Source: Terana coerulea (taxonomy: Eukaryota > Basidiomycota > Agaricomycetes > Polyporales > Phanerochaetaceae). Taken from it: a stretch of DNA of 16,304 nucleotides. The notes below the pieces were generated by a model. That model saw only the letters and a program-made list of their open reading frames with translations. It did no database searches and was not told the origin of the DNA. The stretch is taken from NCBI GenBank assembly GCA_024811115.1, contig JAKOGH010000525.1, positions 1-16,304 of the forward strand, read 5' to 3'. This document shows, in pieces, positions 1-9,957 of the stretch (position 1 is the stretch's first letter; each line of letters opens with the position of its first letter). The position numbers and the translations under genes are program-made.

Positions 1-104
1 AGAGTAGGGCGCCGTCGCGACCCGCGCCGCAGGTGGCAGACCCAATGCACCAGACGCATATCAACTCCCCGGAACGACGGTGGGCTGATATCGTCAAGGC
101 GTGA
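1..104 (+). CDS. 3' end of an unidentified protein gene entering from the left
   Basis: The frame starting at base 3 is open from the left edge to a TGA at 102-104. It ends in a plausible coding tail whose last residues read INSPERRWADIVKA. The other two plus-strand frames in this stretch are Arg-rich or stop early. Too little is present to name the protein. It converges on the NOT2 gene at 563-2657, leaving about 460 bp for the two 3' regions. It could be chance, because only about 33 codons are visible. Confidence 0.4.
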   Translation, partial: SRAPSRPAPQVADPMHQTHINSPERRWADIVKA

Positions 105-562
105 TTTGGTTTGCCGGATCGTACTCTGATCATTACTGCATTTTCTCAGTTATCCCGCAACACTCATTATCTTCGCATTGTCTCTTCTCATTAGCACCGT
201 GCATTGAACACTTCATCTAATGTATCAAGTAGCACCGAAGTACTGAAAGAAAGAATCATTTTACCCAAAATGCCGTGTACCTCCAACACGACTTCATTGT
301 ACAATGCGACATGGGTCATTATGAGATCGACAGGTGGTGATAGACATTGGTGTCTTACAGATACAAGCGTATAATAGCTTGAGACAGTTATAGTGAACAG
401 CGCAGATAAAAAGGAAGCGAGGTGGGTGGAGTTCGCGAGTATGATTGAAAATACGAAGAGGAAATGAATGAGTGAATGCTATAAGTACGAGGAGTCCTGG
501 CACAATGATGGCGGCCGGACCCTTGTTGACATGTTTCTGGCTTTTCGGATCTGGCACGTCGT
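105..562. other. intergenic 3' regions of two converging genes
   Basis: No convincing coding sequence lies here. The stretch is moderately AT-rich and sits between the stop of the plus-strand partial gene and the stop of NOT2 on the minus strand, so it should hold both 3' UTRs. A 90-codon minus-strand open frame at 294-566 has no family resemblance and lies in the 3' flank of NOT2, so I do not call it. Confidence 0.5.
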
Positions 563-2657
563 TCACATCGCCGCGACGCCGAGGCTCTGGAACCCGCCGA
601 CGCGACCGCCGGGGACGATCGCTTGCGGCTGGTGCTGCTGCTGCTGGGCCTGCGCGCTCTGGGGCTGCGCGAGCTGGAGTGTCGGCCCGGGCGCGAACAC
701 GGGTGTGCTCTTCTCCTCCAGGTCGGAGTAGAGGACGGTCATCTCCTTGCGGGCCTTCTCCCAGTTCTCGGGGTCCCAGTACGAGTACGTGCCCTGTTCG
801 CCGCCCGGGATCTTAACGGACGACGGCGTCGCGTTCTCCTTCGTGATCCACAGCCGCATCTCCTTGTGGTATCGCCAATTCCTGTTCCAACTGCTGAGCG
901 TTGTCAGCGCCGGGGCTCGTGTGAAGCAACAAGACGGGAACTCACAGCTCCTGGGCAGCGATTTCCTGCAGCGCGTCCTTTGGCGAGGCGTAAAACATGA
1001 AGAATAGCGTCTCGTCGCTGAACGCAGCCGCCTTACCAGGTCCTGGTGGTGGTGGCGCGACGTTGTAGCATGCCGGCAGGTGGAAGTCGGGCTCCACTGT
1101 ATGCGCTGCAGAGGAGTCTGCCCACGGCGTTATGAACGTCGAGTACAAGCTCCTGCCCAGACGTCGGTAAGGAACAAGAGATGGCGTACGAAGGGCACTC
1201 ACCCTGGTGTTTGCATGTCCAACCCCATTGTACCCAGATCCGTCCCTACTGCGAGAAGATTTGTGTCCAGATCGGCGCTCTTAATCATCGCTAGGAGGCC
1301 AAGCAAGCCCCATCGGTCGGCGGGCGACATAAGGACCTGTTGCGCCGGTGTCTGTGGGACTGTCGTCCCTGACACCTGCACGGAGCCCTGAGAAGGGTGA
1401 ATGGGCGTGTCTGCGGCCACGTTGCCGTTCCCTATGTATGGCGTATGTTGCGGCGCGCCGACCTGCGACTGCTGTTGCTGTGGTTGAGAGAATGACGCCG
1501 GCGGAGGTACACCGGGTGGGCCTGATAGATGCTGCGATGGTGGTTGTGGCTGGTTCCCAGACTGTTGCGTTGACTGTCCGTGGTTGGCACGCGCGCCGTT
1601 CTGCGTCTGCGGGAAGGCCGTCGCGGGCTGCTGACTTGGGTTATCGTTGGTTGAGTTCCAAGCTGCGGCGGCCGCGGCGAGGCTGTTCTGGTTATTGAGC
1701 TTCTGCGCGTAATTCTGAGTTGTGGAGGAACGCCCGTCAGCATGACCGGGACGTCCTACCAGGAGGGTGAATTGCATAACGACGAGGACTCACCCGCTTG
1801 TCCGCTTCCAACTGGAAACTCCCCTGATTTCTCGCCTGACCCAGGTTCAGCACGCCTGGCTGCTGCTGGCCGCCTCCCGTTAACGATCCAAGCAAGTTCT
1901 GCCGGTGCTGGTCGTTATTCTGCTGGAAGCCGTTAAGGCCTGGCGGATGGCTGTCGGTACTCTGCGAAGCTTGCGCGGATGGTTGCTGTACTGCCTGTCC
2001 CGAGCCTCCCAGGGCTGGGAAATCATCTGCCGTAAAGTCTCTTTGTCCACTCGCGACCGCTCCTGCACCGTTACCAACCACCCCTGCGCCCGTCCCAGCT
2101 TGACTCGCATAACTCGTCGCGTTCGTCGTTGATGGCGTATTTAGACTCGTTGGCGTCGAGCCTAATGCAGGAAAGTCATTTGGGTCAAGTCCCACTTCGC
2201 TGGCTGACGACACGGAGGGGCCGTTCCGAGACTTGGTGCGGTATTTTGTGTGAGATGCGGCGGTAGACTGGGTGTCGCGCCTGTCGTCTGTTGGCTCTGA
2301 GGCTGCTGCTGCTGGTGTGATGTATGCGGTATTGGTGTCTGAGACGTATGCTGAGAGGATGTTTGTTGCGACTGCTGTATCCCTCCAACGTATGGGAAAC
2401 CGCTTTGACCTCTCTGCTGAATGTAATTCGGCGATGGCTGAGGAACTATGTTCTGTGTCGACCTGTGGTTTGGCAACGCAGGATACCCGGGCATTACGTT
2501 TCGTGGTGGTATCCCGAACGTTGGATATGGCTGTCGGAAAGGCCCTCCTAAGGCAGGATTTGGTCCCAGACTTGGTGGCCGCTGAGGTGGTTGCCCTGCA
2601 TGCAATTCAATAATAATCGCATTTTGCCCAAGATTTTTCGTCACCTGTTCGATTCAT
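563..2657 (-). CDS. NOT2: CCR4-NOT complex subunit NOT2 (CNOT2 / Cdc36 family)
   Basis: NOT2 dimerises with NOT3/NOT5 to form the NOT module, which docks on NOT1 and supports mRNA deadenylation and decay. Proposed exons on the minus strand are 2657-2645, 2595-2269, 2203-1794, 1714-1203, 1152-946 and 890-563, giving about 598 residues. All phases agree. The first exon encodes only MNRT before a 49-nt intron. The N-terminal half is rich in Pro, Gln and Ser and carries two DFPALG motifs (about residues 123 and 174), typical of NOT2. The C-terminal NOT-box domain spans about 385-555, with motifs such as TDLGTMGLDM, LYSTFITPW and NWRYHKE, then YWDPENWEKA. A Gln-rich tail follows. Introns are 49-79 nt and mostly start GTGAGT. 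The 65-nt intron at 2204-2268 has a weak GTCTAC donor and was chosen because it joins the two clearly coding frames; a sequence error there is the alternative. Confidence 0.93.
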
Positions 2658-2945
2658 ACTGCTTTGCGGTCTTTCAGATGGTCGCAAGAGGGATATGTAG
2701 TTGAGTGAAAGATTGTGTGTGCGTGGTAGGAGACAAGAAATAAAGTCGAATTTCGCACGTACTTCCGAGTCGCAGTTCGCGGACGGCGAGCGCGCATTTC
2801 ACTCTCTATCCAACCACCACCTTCATCTTTCTTTAATCGTACATATACCTTTGTCATAAAAGGTTCCCGCTTTTCTTTGTCTCGATTGCTGTCTGTCCCT
2901 TCGGTTGTAAACGAGACAAAGCCACCCAACTGCAGATCGCTCGTA
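2658..2945. promoter_or_regulatory. divergent upstream region shared by NOT2 and RPC9
   Basis: These 288 bp separate the two start codons, which point away from each other, so both promoters must lie here or in the first introns. The part next to RPC9 on the plus strand contains a pyrimidine-rich tract around 2800-2845, as is common near fungal transcription starts, and a CpG-rich patch at about 2755-2800. I see no clear TATA box. Open frames across this stretch show no family resemblance. Confidence 0.55.
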
Positions 2946-3732
2946 ATGGAGGCAAGTACATTCCTACGGATTCCGCCACTATTGTGATCTCAAACCTTGG
3001 GTCACAGGTTGTGAACCCTCGCTCAGCTTTGTTATCGAACTACGAAGTCTTGACGTTGCTTCGAGAGCTCGAAAGCGACCATCTCGCGAAAGCGCGAACG
3101 GCATTACGCATCAAAAAAGAGGAAGAGGCGGCGGGGACACCTTCAAAGAGCCATGTCGTTCAGGAGGAAGTGCTAGAGAACCTGAGGACCATCGAAGTCG
3201 AAGTGCGTTATTTTTACGAGACGCGCCTTCCCTTTCTCATTATTCTATGACCAGGCCATCCAGTATCTCTCGGCAGACTTCCAGCCCACCGGCTCACAAA
3301 CTGAGGCAGGCATCAGCCAACTAACAAGGTCGCTTGCTGCCTACGACCTCACCAAAGCGGAGAAACTCCAAGTCGTCAATCTCGCCCCGGTGGAACCAGT
3401 TGAGCTCTATGTGGTGCGTCTATTATCCATGTTTGTCATAGCATAGTACTAAGGCTAGGCTAGATCGTGGAAGAACTAGAGGATCGCTTTACCGACCAAA
3501 TCGACGAGATGCTCTCCCTCGTTAAATCCTCGCTTGCTGGTGCTCCCCTACGTCAGAATCCACACATGGGGCCGACGCTGCTCCTGAAGCAGCTCCGGAG
3601 CAGTTCATCTACTCCGAGGACGCATATGTCGACCAGGCCGACGGCTGGGAGCAAGACGGGAACGGAGACGTATTTGACGATACGGGCGAGGGGGCGGGTA
3701 TTGAGGGTGATCTGGACCTCGAGGAAGATTGA
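2946..3732 (+). CDS. RPC17: DNA-directed RNA polymerase III subunit C17/RPC9 (CRCP family)
   Basis: RPC9 is the Pol III counterpart of Rpb4. With C25 it forms the stalk that contacts initiation factors on tRNA and 5S genes. Exons are 2946-2951, 3008-3202, 3255-3413, 3464-3539 and 3593-3732, giving 191 residues. The mature start MEVVNPRSALLSNYEVLTLL matches the highly conserved family N-terminus. Next come a charged stretch, a central helix, the signature YDLTKAEKLQVVNLAPVEP, and IVEELEDRF. An acidic tail ends GDLDLEED. Intron 1 (56 nt) starts GCAAGT and ends CAG, so it is a GC-AG intron. The others start GTGCGT, GTGCGT and GTGCTC and are 52, 50 and 53 nt long. The last intron is inferred from length, phase and the switch into the acidic-tail frame; its donor is weak. 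No other ATG fits the conserved N-terminus. Confidence 0.93.
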
Positions 3733-4444
3733 ACTCAAGATCCATACACCCATTAGCAGGCCACGGGGGCATTTCCCACTGTCTGGGTTCCACGAACCGC
3801 GCCTGCGGGGCCGTTGGAACCGCCGTCTTCCGCCGACGCAGCACTTCATATAGTGGAGATCCGTACTCCGTACGGGTTTCTATGAAGCCTGGGCCAATCG
3901 GAGATAAAGGACGCAGGACAACATGCGCCCTGAAGGACATTCAGCCACCGCCATACAAAGAACCTGCGCAGCACACCGCCCTTGGGCGGTACATAAGTCT
4001 TCGTCGAAGGCCGGCAGGATGACTCTCTTACTTGGGAATCAGGAATTAGATATACAGTATATTCATCGTTATATGCGTGGGTACGTATACTACTTTAGTC
4101 CGGGGTCGCGGTCAACACGTTACAGACTGTTCAGAAGAGACTACTTTAAAAGGCATTTCTTAGGAAATCAATGTCGTAAATTTTCGAAAAGGGTGACTGC
4201 GAGAAGCGTCAGAAAATTGGAATGGCATCGCATGGAGAGGGTAAACAGGGCCAATGGTGGGCAAGGCGGCAAGAAGATGGTTCGAAAGGGTATAGGAAAG
4301 AAATGTGTGGTGGGATGGAAGTACGATGCGTCGAATTGATATCGAGGAACCCGTGAAGTGAGGGTCTTCACATGATAATGCAGCAGCTACCACTGTGGCT
4401 GCCGTGACTGTTGCTTGCGGTTGGCCGTGTTGGCTTCCCGCGAG
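3733..4444. other. stretch without an assignable gene
   Basis: This follows RPC9. Between 3733 and about 4020 both strands stay open in several frames: on the minus strand a frame from 3940 reads through GPGFIETRTEYGSPLYEVLRR, and on the plus strand a frame runs to about 4022. I recognise no family in either, and neither has a clear splice pattern. From 4020 to 4380 the sequence becomes more AT-rich and looks non-coding. A minus-strand reading around 4385-4445 ends NTANRKQQSRQPQW and could be a terminal exon of the gene starting at 4828. Confidence 0.35.
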
Positions 4445-4828
4445 CTACTTGCACCAGCACTTGATCAGCACCAGCTTAGCAGGGGCACTGGGCGGTCCAC
4501 GTACCGTCGCTGTGCGAGATCGCAGAAACCGACGCCGTTGGCGAGCTCCCTGACTCCATCTGTCCTCGGGTTTCGGGACACCCAAGTAGTCGCTGTGTTG
4601 CATGTGTGCGGGCGAGGGGTTGAATGGCGACTGTATAGGCGGAGAGGGGTATTGTGATTGCGGCGATGGGGAGTTGGTATATGGGTTGTAGCTCGACTCG
4701 GGAGCCGGGAACGCGTAGGACGCCTGGGCATGAGGTGCTTGATAGACGTCGGCTTCAGGCATGCCAGGTGCTCCGGAGTAGGGATGTGCGGTCTGTGCCT
4801 GTGGCATGGAGGCCAATGGAAAGGACAT
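4445..4828 (-). CDS. hypothetical proline-rich protein, start well supported, end uncertain
   Basis: I do not recognise a family. The protein begins MSFPLASMPQAQTAHPYSG and is rich in Pro, Ser, Gln, Tyr and Ala for about 90 residues, then turns basic (RQRRRFLRSR). Unspliced it has 127 residues. A strong donor (GTACGT) starts at 4504 on the minus strand, so the last part may be intron, with the true C-terminus encoded nearer 4380-4440; several AG acceptors fit and I cannot choose. The start is supported by a TATA-like sequence 75 bp upstream and a C-rich leader that ends CACAAACCAACA just before the ATG. The composition suggests a disordered protein. The ordinary-looking promoter argues for a real gene; the lack of any domain argues for caution. 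Confidence 0.5.
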   Translation of the reverse strand: MSFPLASMPQAQTAHPYSGAPGMPEADVYQAPHAQASYAFPAPESSYNPYTNSPSPQSQYPSPPIQSPFNPSPAHMQHSDYLGVPKPEDRWSQGARQRRRFLRSRTATVRGPPSAPAKLVLIKCWCK

Positions 4829-4902
4829 TGTTGGTTTGTGAATGGGAATAGGGATGAAGATCAGGGTGGAGGTTGGTTGAGCATGGCCATATGCCCAAGT
4901 GG

Positions 4903-4910
4903 TTTATAAA
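4903..4910 (-). promoter_or_regulatory. TATA-like box of the proline-rich gene
   Basis: TTTATAAA lies 75 bp upstream of the ATG at 4828 on the minus strand. A C-rich leader without a strong competing start context follows it. The box is palindromic, so orientation comes only from the neighbouring gene. Confidence 0.45.
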
Positions 4911-4911
4911 G

Positions 4912-5950
4912 GTCGGAGACGCCTAACGGTACCGCCCCCTGTCGATTCGGTACGACTCACTTGCAATGTTCGCAAAGAAGGATTACCATTCATAGTCCTT
5001 TGTCCCTCCTGTGGTGGGCACAGCATGGGGGCATGGGCTGTCTCCTTGCGCCACCTCGTGTCCGGGCTGTGTGACACCTTCGGCCGTGGAACGCAGTGCA
5101 ACAACGGATATGCTTCACGTCTGCTAATTATGCCGGACAGAGAGGGCTACTGGACGACAGATCGTGCCCGACGTGTCCGCAGGTGGGTACACTATCTCCA
5201 TGAAGGCCGAAAGACGGGAAACCAATGGAGGGCTGGGATGGGAGAAATGCATGCGCTGAGGCGGTGGAAAGAAAGAATGCCAGCAGCCACAGCCTGCGAA
5301 GATGTGTGGGAAGAACTGGCGACGAGCCAACTAAGTCCAGTCTGCTCCTGGGGCTGTTGCGCTGGTCAGCGCGGACGGCGACAGATGATCCACGCTGCTT
5401 GTGCGTGTTCGAGGTGCGAAGGCCACCGCAGCGTTCCGCCATCCGCCATCAGGTGGAGGTCAGGCCCGCTTCGCAGCCGCTTTGCAGACGCCAGGCTGAA
5501 GCCAGTCGAGCCAAGCAGCGAACTGACAGTGATAGTGAGCGGGCCCGCCCAGTCGAATTGCCAATGTTGAGAAAACAATAGGTAGGTTTGAGATTGAGCG
5601 GTGCGCGAAGCGCGGCAAGAGGTCGAAACTTACCTGCGCTGCATTTCTACCCGTGGAGCACGGGTGCGAATGCACTCGTAGGGTTGGAAAGCGACCCAGC
5701 AGGATGTGCATTCCGTCGGTGTCCCATGCCGTCTGTCATAAGCTCATAATATACCAGCCCTTTAGGAACAAAGGCGTACAGCTCGCCTTCAAGGGAGCCT
5801 TGGTGCTGACCACCGCATGCAGGGTCGCTACACCGCACCTGCCAGGAAAGCTCAAGTTCGCCTTCCGAGGCGAACACATGGCCCCGTGCATTCGGGCGTA
5901 AATGGTTGTGGCCTATGCTTGGATGTGAAACAGTGACTGAAAGACGTTCG
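4912..5950. other. region with a possible spliced minus-strand transcript, no recognised gene
   Basis: On the minus strand a perfect donor (GCAG, then GTAAGT) at 5633 is followed by 111 nt with no internal AG until the acceptor CTGTCAG at 5523, with branch-like CTCAC/CTCAA sequences between. That is good intron syntax. The exon upstream (about 5634-5880) contains an open frame with ELSWQVRCSDPACGG and YAFVPKGLVYYELMTDG, but it stops at about 5647. Two other frames continue across the junction. Exon 2 could continue in a frame with a hydrophobic stretch LRRLWLLAFFLSTASAHAFL (5442-5128). No protein family is recognisable. A non-coding RNA or a decayed gene is possible. On the plus strand a long frame from 4899 starts with GTG and has a Trp/Arg/Cys-rich composition typical of chance. 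Confidence 0.3.
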
Positions 5951-7631
5951 CATTTTAGATTGGGACGGCGGGGACATGGTGCTGACGGTGGTAAACTAGG
6001 AAGAGGGCGCTCATGCGATGGCGATGCGGCCGCGGGGCGAAAGAGACGCTAGCGCTAACGTGAACTCAACGTGAACGGAGGTTCGCTTGGTTCTGTTGAC
6101 TATCAATCCGGGTGGCATCGCTTATTACTGTTGTACATTAAGACATAAATATTGTCCCTGTCCCCACTGGTAAGCTTCGTCCAGATGTCCACCAGTACAC
6201 GGCGGGACCGCTAGCAACCGTGTACATCCGCGCTCGGTGCTTGAAGCTTGTCTACATTATTGTGCAGCATCCACATCCTTCCTCTTCGATCGTTTCTGAA
6301 GCCTGATAACCGGGTGTTGCAGTTGGACCATGACGACCATGGTGGTGCGTGTAGAGATCTAGTGGGATAACGTCAGGTCGCTTGCGCAAAGATAGATATA
6401 GAAGAAGACTAACACCCACTACGATGCTCTGAGACTCCTCCATAAACCTGATGGGGATATGGCTCATATTTTTCTGCATCCGTCCAGTAAACTCTTGGAC
6501 TGGTGCAACTGTGCAAGGTTGATAGATCAATTACGGGCAATCATGCGAATCGAGTCTAGTATGACTTACTATGGTTGGTTCGGGTCGTGCTCCCATGCGG
6601 TAGCAGTCACTATATTTTGAGATGGCATTGTGACGTTTGTTGAGGATAACAAGGCGTTGGTTTGTTAGTCGAGAGGAGGGCTACTCTGGCGAAGCACCTT
6701 GGACACTGCGGCACGCAGTATATATCCCCCGCGCCGCCGCATCTGACCAGGTGAGCTATTCAGGGAAATGTCAGTGATCTGTGTCGCATCTTGGCCTCTT
6801 TTCCCAAATGAAAGGTTTTTGACGCGTCTATGCATGATTTGGAGCAGTTAGCGGCCAGTCCGACAGTACAAGCGAGCCTCGTGCTGCCATTCCCGAGCTC
6901 GAGTGGAGCGGGGAGCACAACAGCAACTCACCTTTCATGGGCTGTAGCGTGCTATGAAGTTGATGTGGCGTGGCGCAGTAGCCGGGAAGGGCAATTTTCC
7001 CGTTACGCCACAGGCGATATGAATCGGACGACCAGTGCGAGAGGACATGTCCAAGCTGGAAGATTGCAGACCCTTGTCATGTCTGTACCGTCCATATGCG
7101 ATGTCTGCCTTGCTCAGCCGCCAGTTCCGCACCACTTCTCCCAGTCTTGAAGCTCGAGAGTCAGATGCTTCGGGAATGAACTGGGGGACACGTCTGGTAT
7201 GGAGGACATGGCCATGCATTTGACTAGATGGGGCGTCATGACGAGCTTCAATCTAAGGGCCAGCAAGCCAACCCGTAACGTTGTGCTGACAGTCTTCCTG
7301 GAAATCCGCCAGACGGTCTGTCAAGGGACCCCCGCCTTGGACGCGCCGAGTCGGCTTACGCAGCGACTACAATACCAACCACTTTCAGCGGCCTAGGCAA
7401 ACCTGCCAAAATCTTCAGTGCCAGCACAGGCAGCCGGTTCGTCGCCACTGCCGAGATGAAGTACACTGGGGAATGGTGATCAAAATCGTCGGAAGAGGAA
7501 TGGTCGCGCCTTGGCTGTGCTGGACCCTTGGAATATTAATGTTGATATTGGGGTGCTTGTCGAGATCTGAATGTTGACCGAATAGACACACAGGCAGTAT
7601 GGGTGGCAAATCTACCATGTACACTCCGATG
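5951..7631. other. intergenic stretch with no recognised gene, apart from a small CaaX-like frame
   Basis: Apart from the small frame at 6252-6479, I find nothing that can be named. Open frames at 6830-7150 (plus), 6935-7219 (minus) and 7199-7396 (plus) lack domain resemblance and splice structure. A TATATAT run at about 6718-6724 precedes nothing clear. Confidence 0.4.
6252..6479 (-). CDS. small reading frame ending in a CaaX-like box
   Basis: From the first ATG this frame gives 75 residues and ends EEEGCGCCTIM. The last four residues, CTIM, fit the CaaX pattern for farnesylation, and the preceding Cys could be palmitoylated, as in Ras or fungal G-gamma subunits. A short hydrophobic stretch (VVGVSLLLYLSL) and a His/Gly-rich segment precede the tail. 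It is not a recognisable G-gamma or Ras sequence. Basidiomycete mating pheromone precursors are also short and end in CaaX, but they usually have an aliphatic box and sit near a Ste3-type receptor, which is not seen here. The box could be chance. Confidence 0.25.
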   Translation of the reverse strand: MQKNMSHIPIRFMEESQSIVVGVSLLLYLSLRKRPDVIPLDLYTHHHGRHGPTATPGYQASETIEEEGCGCCTIM

Positions 7632-7640
7632 GTGAGGTTG
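7632..7640 (+). repeat. target site duplication of the MULE, left copy
   Basis: GTGAGGTTG directly abuts the left inverted repeat and is repeated exactly at 12323-12331, abutting the right one. A 9-bp duplication is characteristic of Mutator-like elements. Confidence 0.95.
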
Positions 7641-7776
7641 ACTTGGCGTTAATCTCCCAACAGGTTCTCATCGGTTTTGAAAGTCCGAACGCTTGCGTAA
7701 TATAGTTGACGCTCGTCCGCCCGCCGCCCGTCCCGCCCTTCGCTCTTGCTTGGTCGGACCACGTGGTTTAAGCGCC
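7641..7776 (+). repeat. left terminal inverted repeat of the MULE (136 bp)
   Basis: Starts ACTTGGCGTTAATCTCCC and ends GTTTAAGCGCC. Its reverse complement matches 12188-12322 at about 97 percent, with one indel in a CCGCC-rich run near 7723. Confidence 0.95.
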
Positions 7777-9949
7777 CACAGTTAGGCGCGAAATGAACAA
7801 GTCCAACAGTGCCAGCTGTAGCTCAAGGGTGCATTCAAATAGTTACATGCGCTGTATATACATTGACTCTGACTCATACATATGAATAAGATAGTCTTGA
7901 GAGCATTTAGTAACGCCAAAACAACCGAGCAATATGTGACAAAACTCACCATTGCACTATTGTTAAGCCTCGCCGCCGCTTGAGCCGGGTGTGGACGCGT
8001 TGTTTCCGGGCATGTACATGTAGCCAATGAGGCTTGATGGTAGGGCACCCCGCTTGCCACGTCCGTTGGTTGTAGCCATTGTCCGGCGCGTCTCGTGGTG
8101 CTGGATATCCTTGAAGAGCTTTGTGCCGGGCTTGAGGATCTTCTTCGCATTCTCAACAAACCGGGGATTGGGATTGTGCTGGTGTTGCCATTCGATGATG
8201 TCAAGACCCCGTCGCCAGAGATGAATGAGCTCTTCAGTCTCGACATCTCGCTCGTCCTCGAGCTACGAGTATAATTAATACTGCCGCGAGAATACTGAGG
8301 AATAGTAAAATACTCACCGCAAATCCTGCGCCGCCACCCGCCCTTGTCCGAAGAACGCCATCAGCGCCCGTCGGCGGTGCTTTGGCAGGTGAAGAAAAGA
8401 TCTGTGTCAACACGAGGACGTAGAATTGGTGTTAGCTAGACCAGTCGCAGTGATATATGTTGACTTACTGCGCTTGAGGCCTCCGATGGCAAGTCAACAT
8501 CGGAGTCGTCCGAATTGACTTCTGATTGAGTGTGAAGACTGGTCCCTCTTGGTGGGGTGATCCAGCCGTGATTCTCGTTAGACTCGGGTGCCGCGCGAAT
8601 GTGGTCGTGGATAGGAACAGTATAAAATGGAGGAATGTGATATCTTACCACGGCGCACCACCAGGAGTTTGGAATTGTACCGACAACCTGGACAAGATGC
8701 TTGCACAGCATGTACACGTGGTACTTCTGTGATCCGCAGTCGCAGGTCCAAGTCTCGGCGTCGGTTGCGTATGAGCCTTTGATGGGCACTTTGGTAAGGC
8801 GCGTCCACGCCGCCTTGAACGCGACTTGCATGTTCGTGAGAGGTTGAGGGCGGCCACCAGGTCTCTGGATAGTGAGGTGAACGAGAGCTTGGCGATATGG
8901 GGGAATGACCTTAGTGATAATGATGAACGTCGCGAGGTCCAGCAGTGGGCGGTTGAACATCCGGAAGGAGATGCGCTTAAGGTTTCGCCATAGCGCCTCG
9001 ACCATCATTATGGTTCGATGCACTGGAATTGACTTCGGATGCGCTGCGCGAGTCCAGAGCGGCCATCTATCGGGCGAGTACCAGGAGTTCCACATGTACG
9101 CCCAGACCTCGCACAGATTGTTGCGTTCGCAGTGCTGGTACATCTCCGTGACCGCGTCGCGTCGAAGGAGTTCCGCTGTACGCGGCTGGCCATGGCGTTC
9201 TGGTAAGAGTACGTGCTGGGACGCGTGCTTGGTGAACAGTCGCAAGATGGTAAGGCGATGTGCGGGTGGGCAAAACTGGTATGTCGGGCTCTTGCTCTTC
9301 GAACCCTTCTCCTCTGGGTCTGTTTCCGCTTGAGTGCTCTTCTCTGCTAAAAGATCACGGATCAGCTGGCGGGCGTCATCCTCATCACCGCTGTCACTGC
9401 CACCGTCATCGGACTCAGCGTCAGAGTCCTCTGCGACATCAAATCCTTCTTCATCCTTCTCCTCAAAGTCCGGATCCTTTGCTGCACGCTGCAAAGTAGT
9501 GCTCATCATCACTTTCGCCATCACTTTCAAGAAGTGAGCTTGAGGTATCTTCATTTGTCTCCTCCATCCCCTGGCCATCGAGATCAAAGTTCTTGCTTGT
9601 GGGAAGCGTGGGAGCAATCCGAATGGCTGGTATGGCCTGCGTAATGACTGCCGGCCTTCTTGAAGCAGAAACCGGACTCGGAGTCTCGGTTTCTCAGGAG
9701 GCAGATCAATCTAAGATAATACTCAGCGATGTAAAGCCTGTGAGATCGTGATCCCATACCGTGTGACCTTCGGCTTGCTGCGCTGCCGGAATGAAGTGCT
9801 CAGAGATAATTGAGGGAAATTCTTCCCGAGCACGCTCAACGTTGTAGGGGCTGGCGTGTCCTTGTTTTTAGCACTCTGCTCCGTACTGCTTTCATCCCAT
9901 GCCAAAGACAGAGTAGGTGTTTTGCACGAGGCCACACCGCTCTCATTGC

Positions 9950-9957
9950 ATTGATTT
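9950..9957 (+). repeat. target site duplication of the nested hAT-type element, left copy
   Basis: ATTGATTT is present directly before the element and again at 10627-10634 directly after it. Eight base pairs is the standard hAT duplication length. Confidence 0.93.

Noticed and set aside
2984..3250. RPC9 start at GTG 2984
   Set aside because: GTG starts are not expected in fungal nuclear genes, and the residues before VVNPRSALL do not match the family, whereas ATG 2946 with the GC-AG intron restores the conserved MEV start.
3467..3853. RPC9 reading straight through 3540 to 3853
   Set aside because: That frame turns basic and unlike the family. A 53-nt intron at 3540-3592 leads into an acidic tail that ends at 3732.
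4899..5570. 223-codon plus-strand open frame
   Set aside because: It starts with GTG, and its first ATG is at 5025. The composition is rich in Trp, Arg and Cys without any motif, and it lies opposite better splice signals on the minus strand.
7782..8246. 154-codon minus-strand frame
   Set aside because: It is the wrong frame of the last transposase exon (7963-8262), whose correct frame continues the SWIM protein through two phase-0 introns.
8905..9333. 142-codon plus-strand frame
   Set aside because: It lies antisense to the intact C-terminal half of the MULE transposase, which has clear family motifs.
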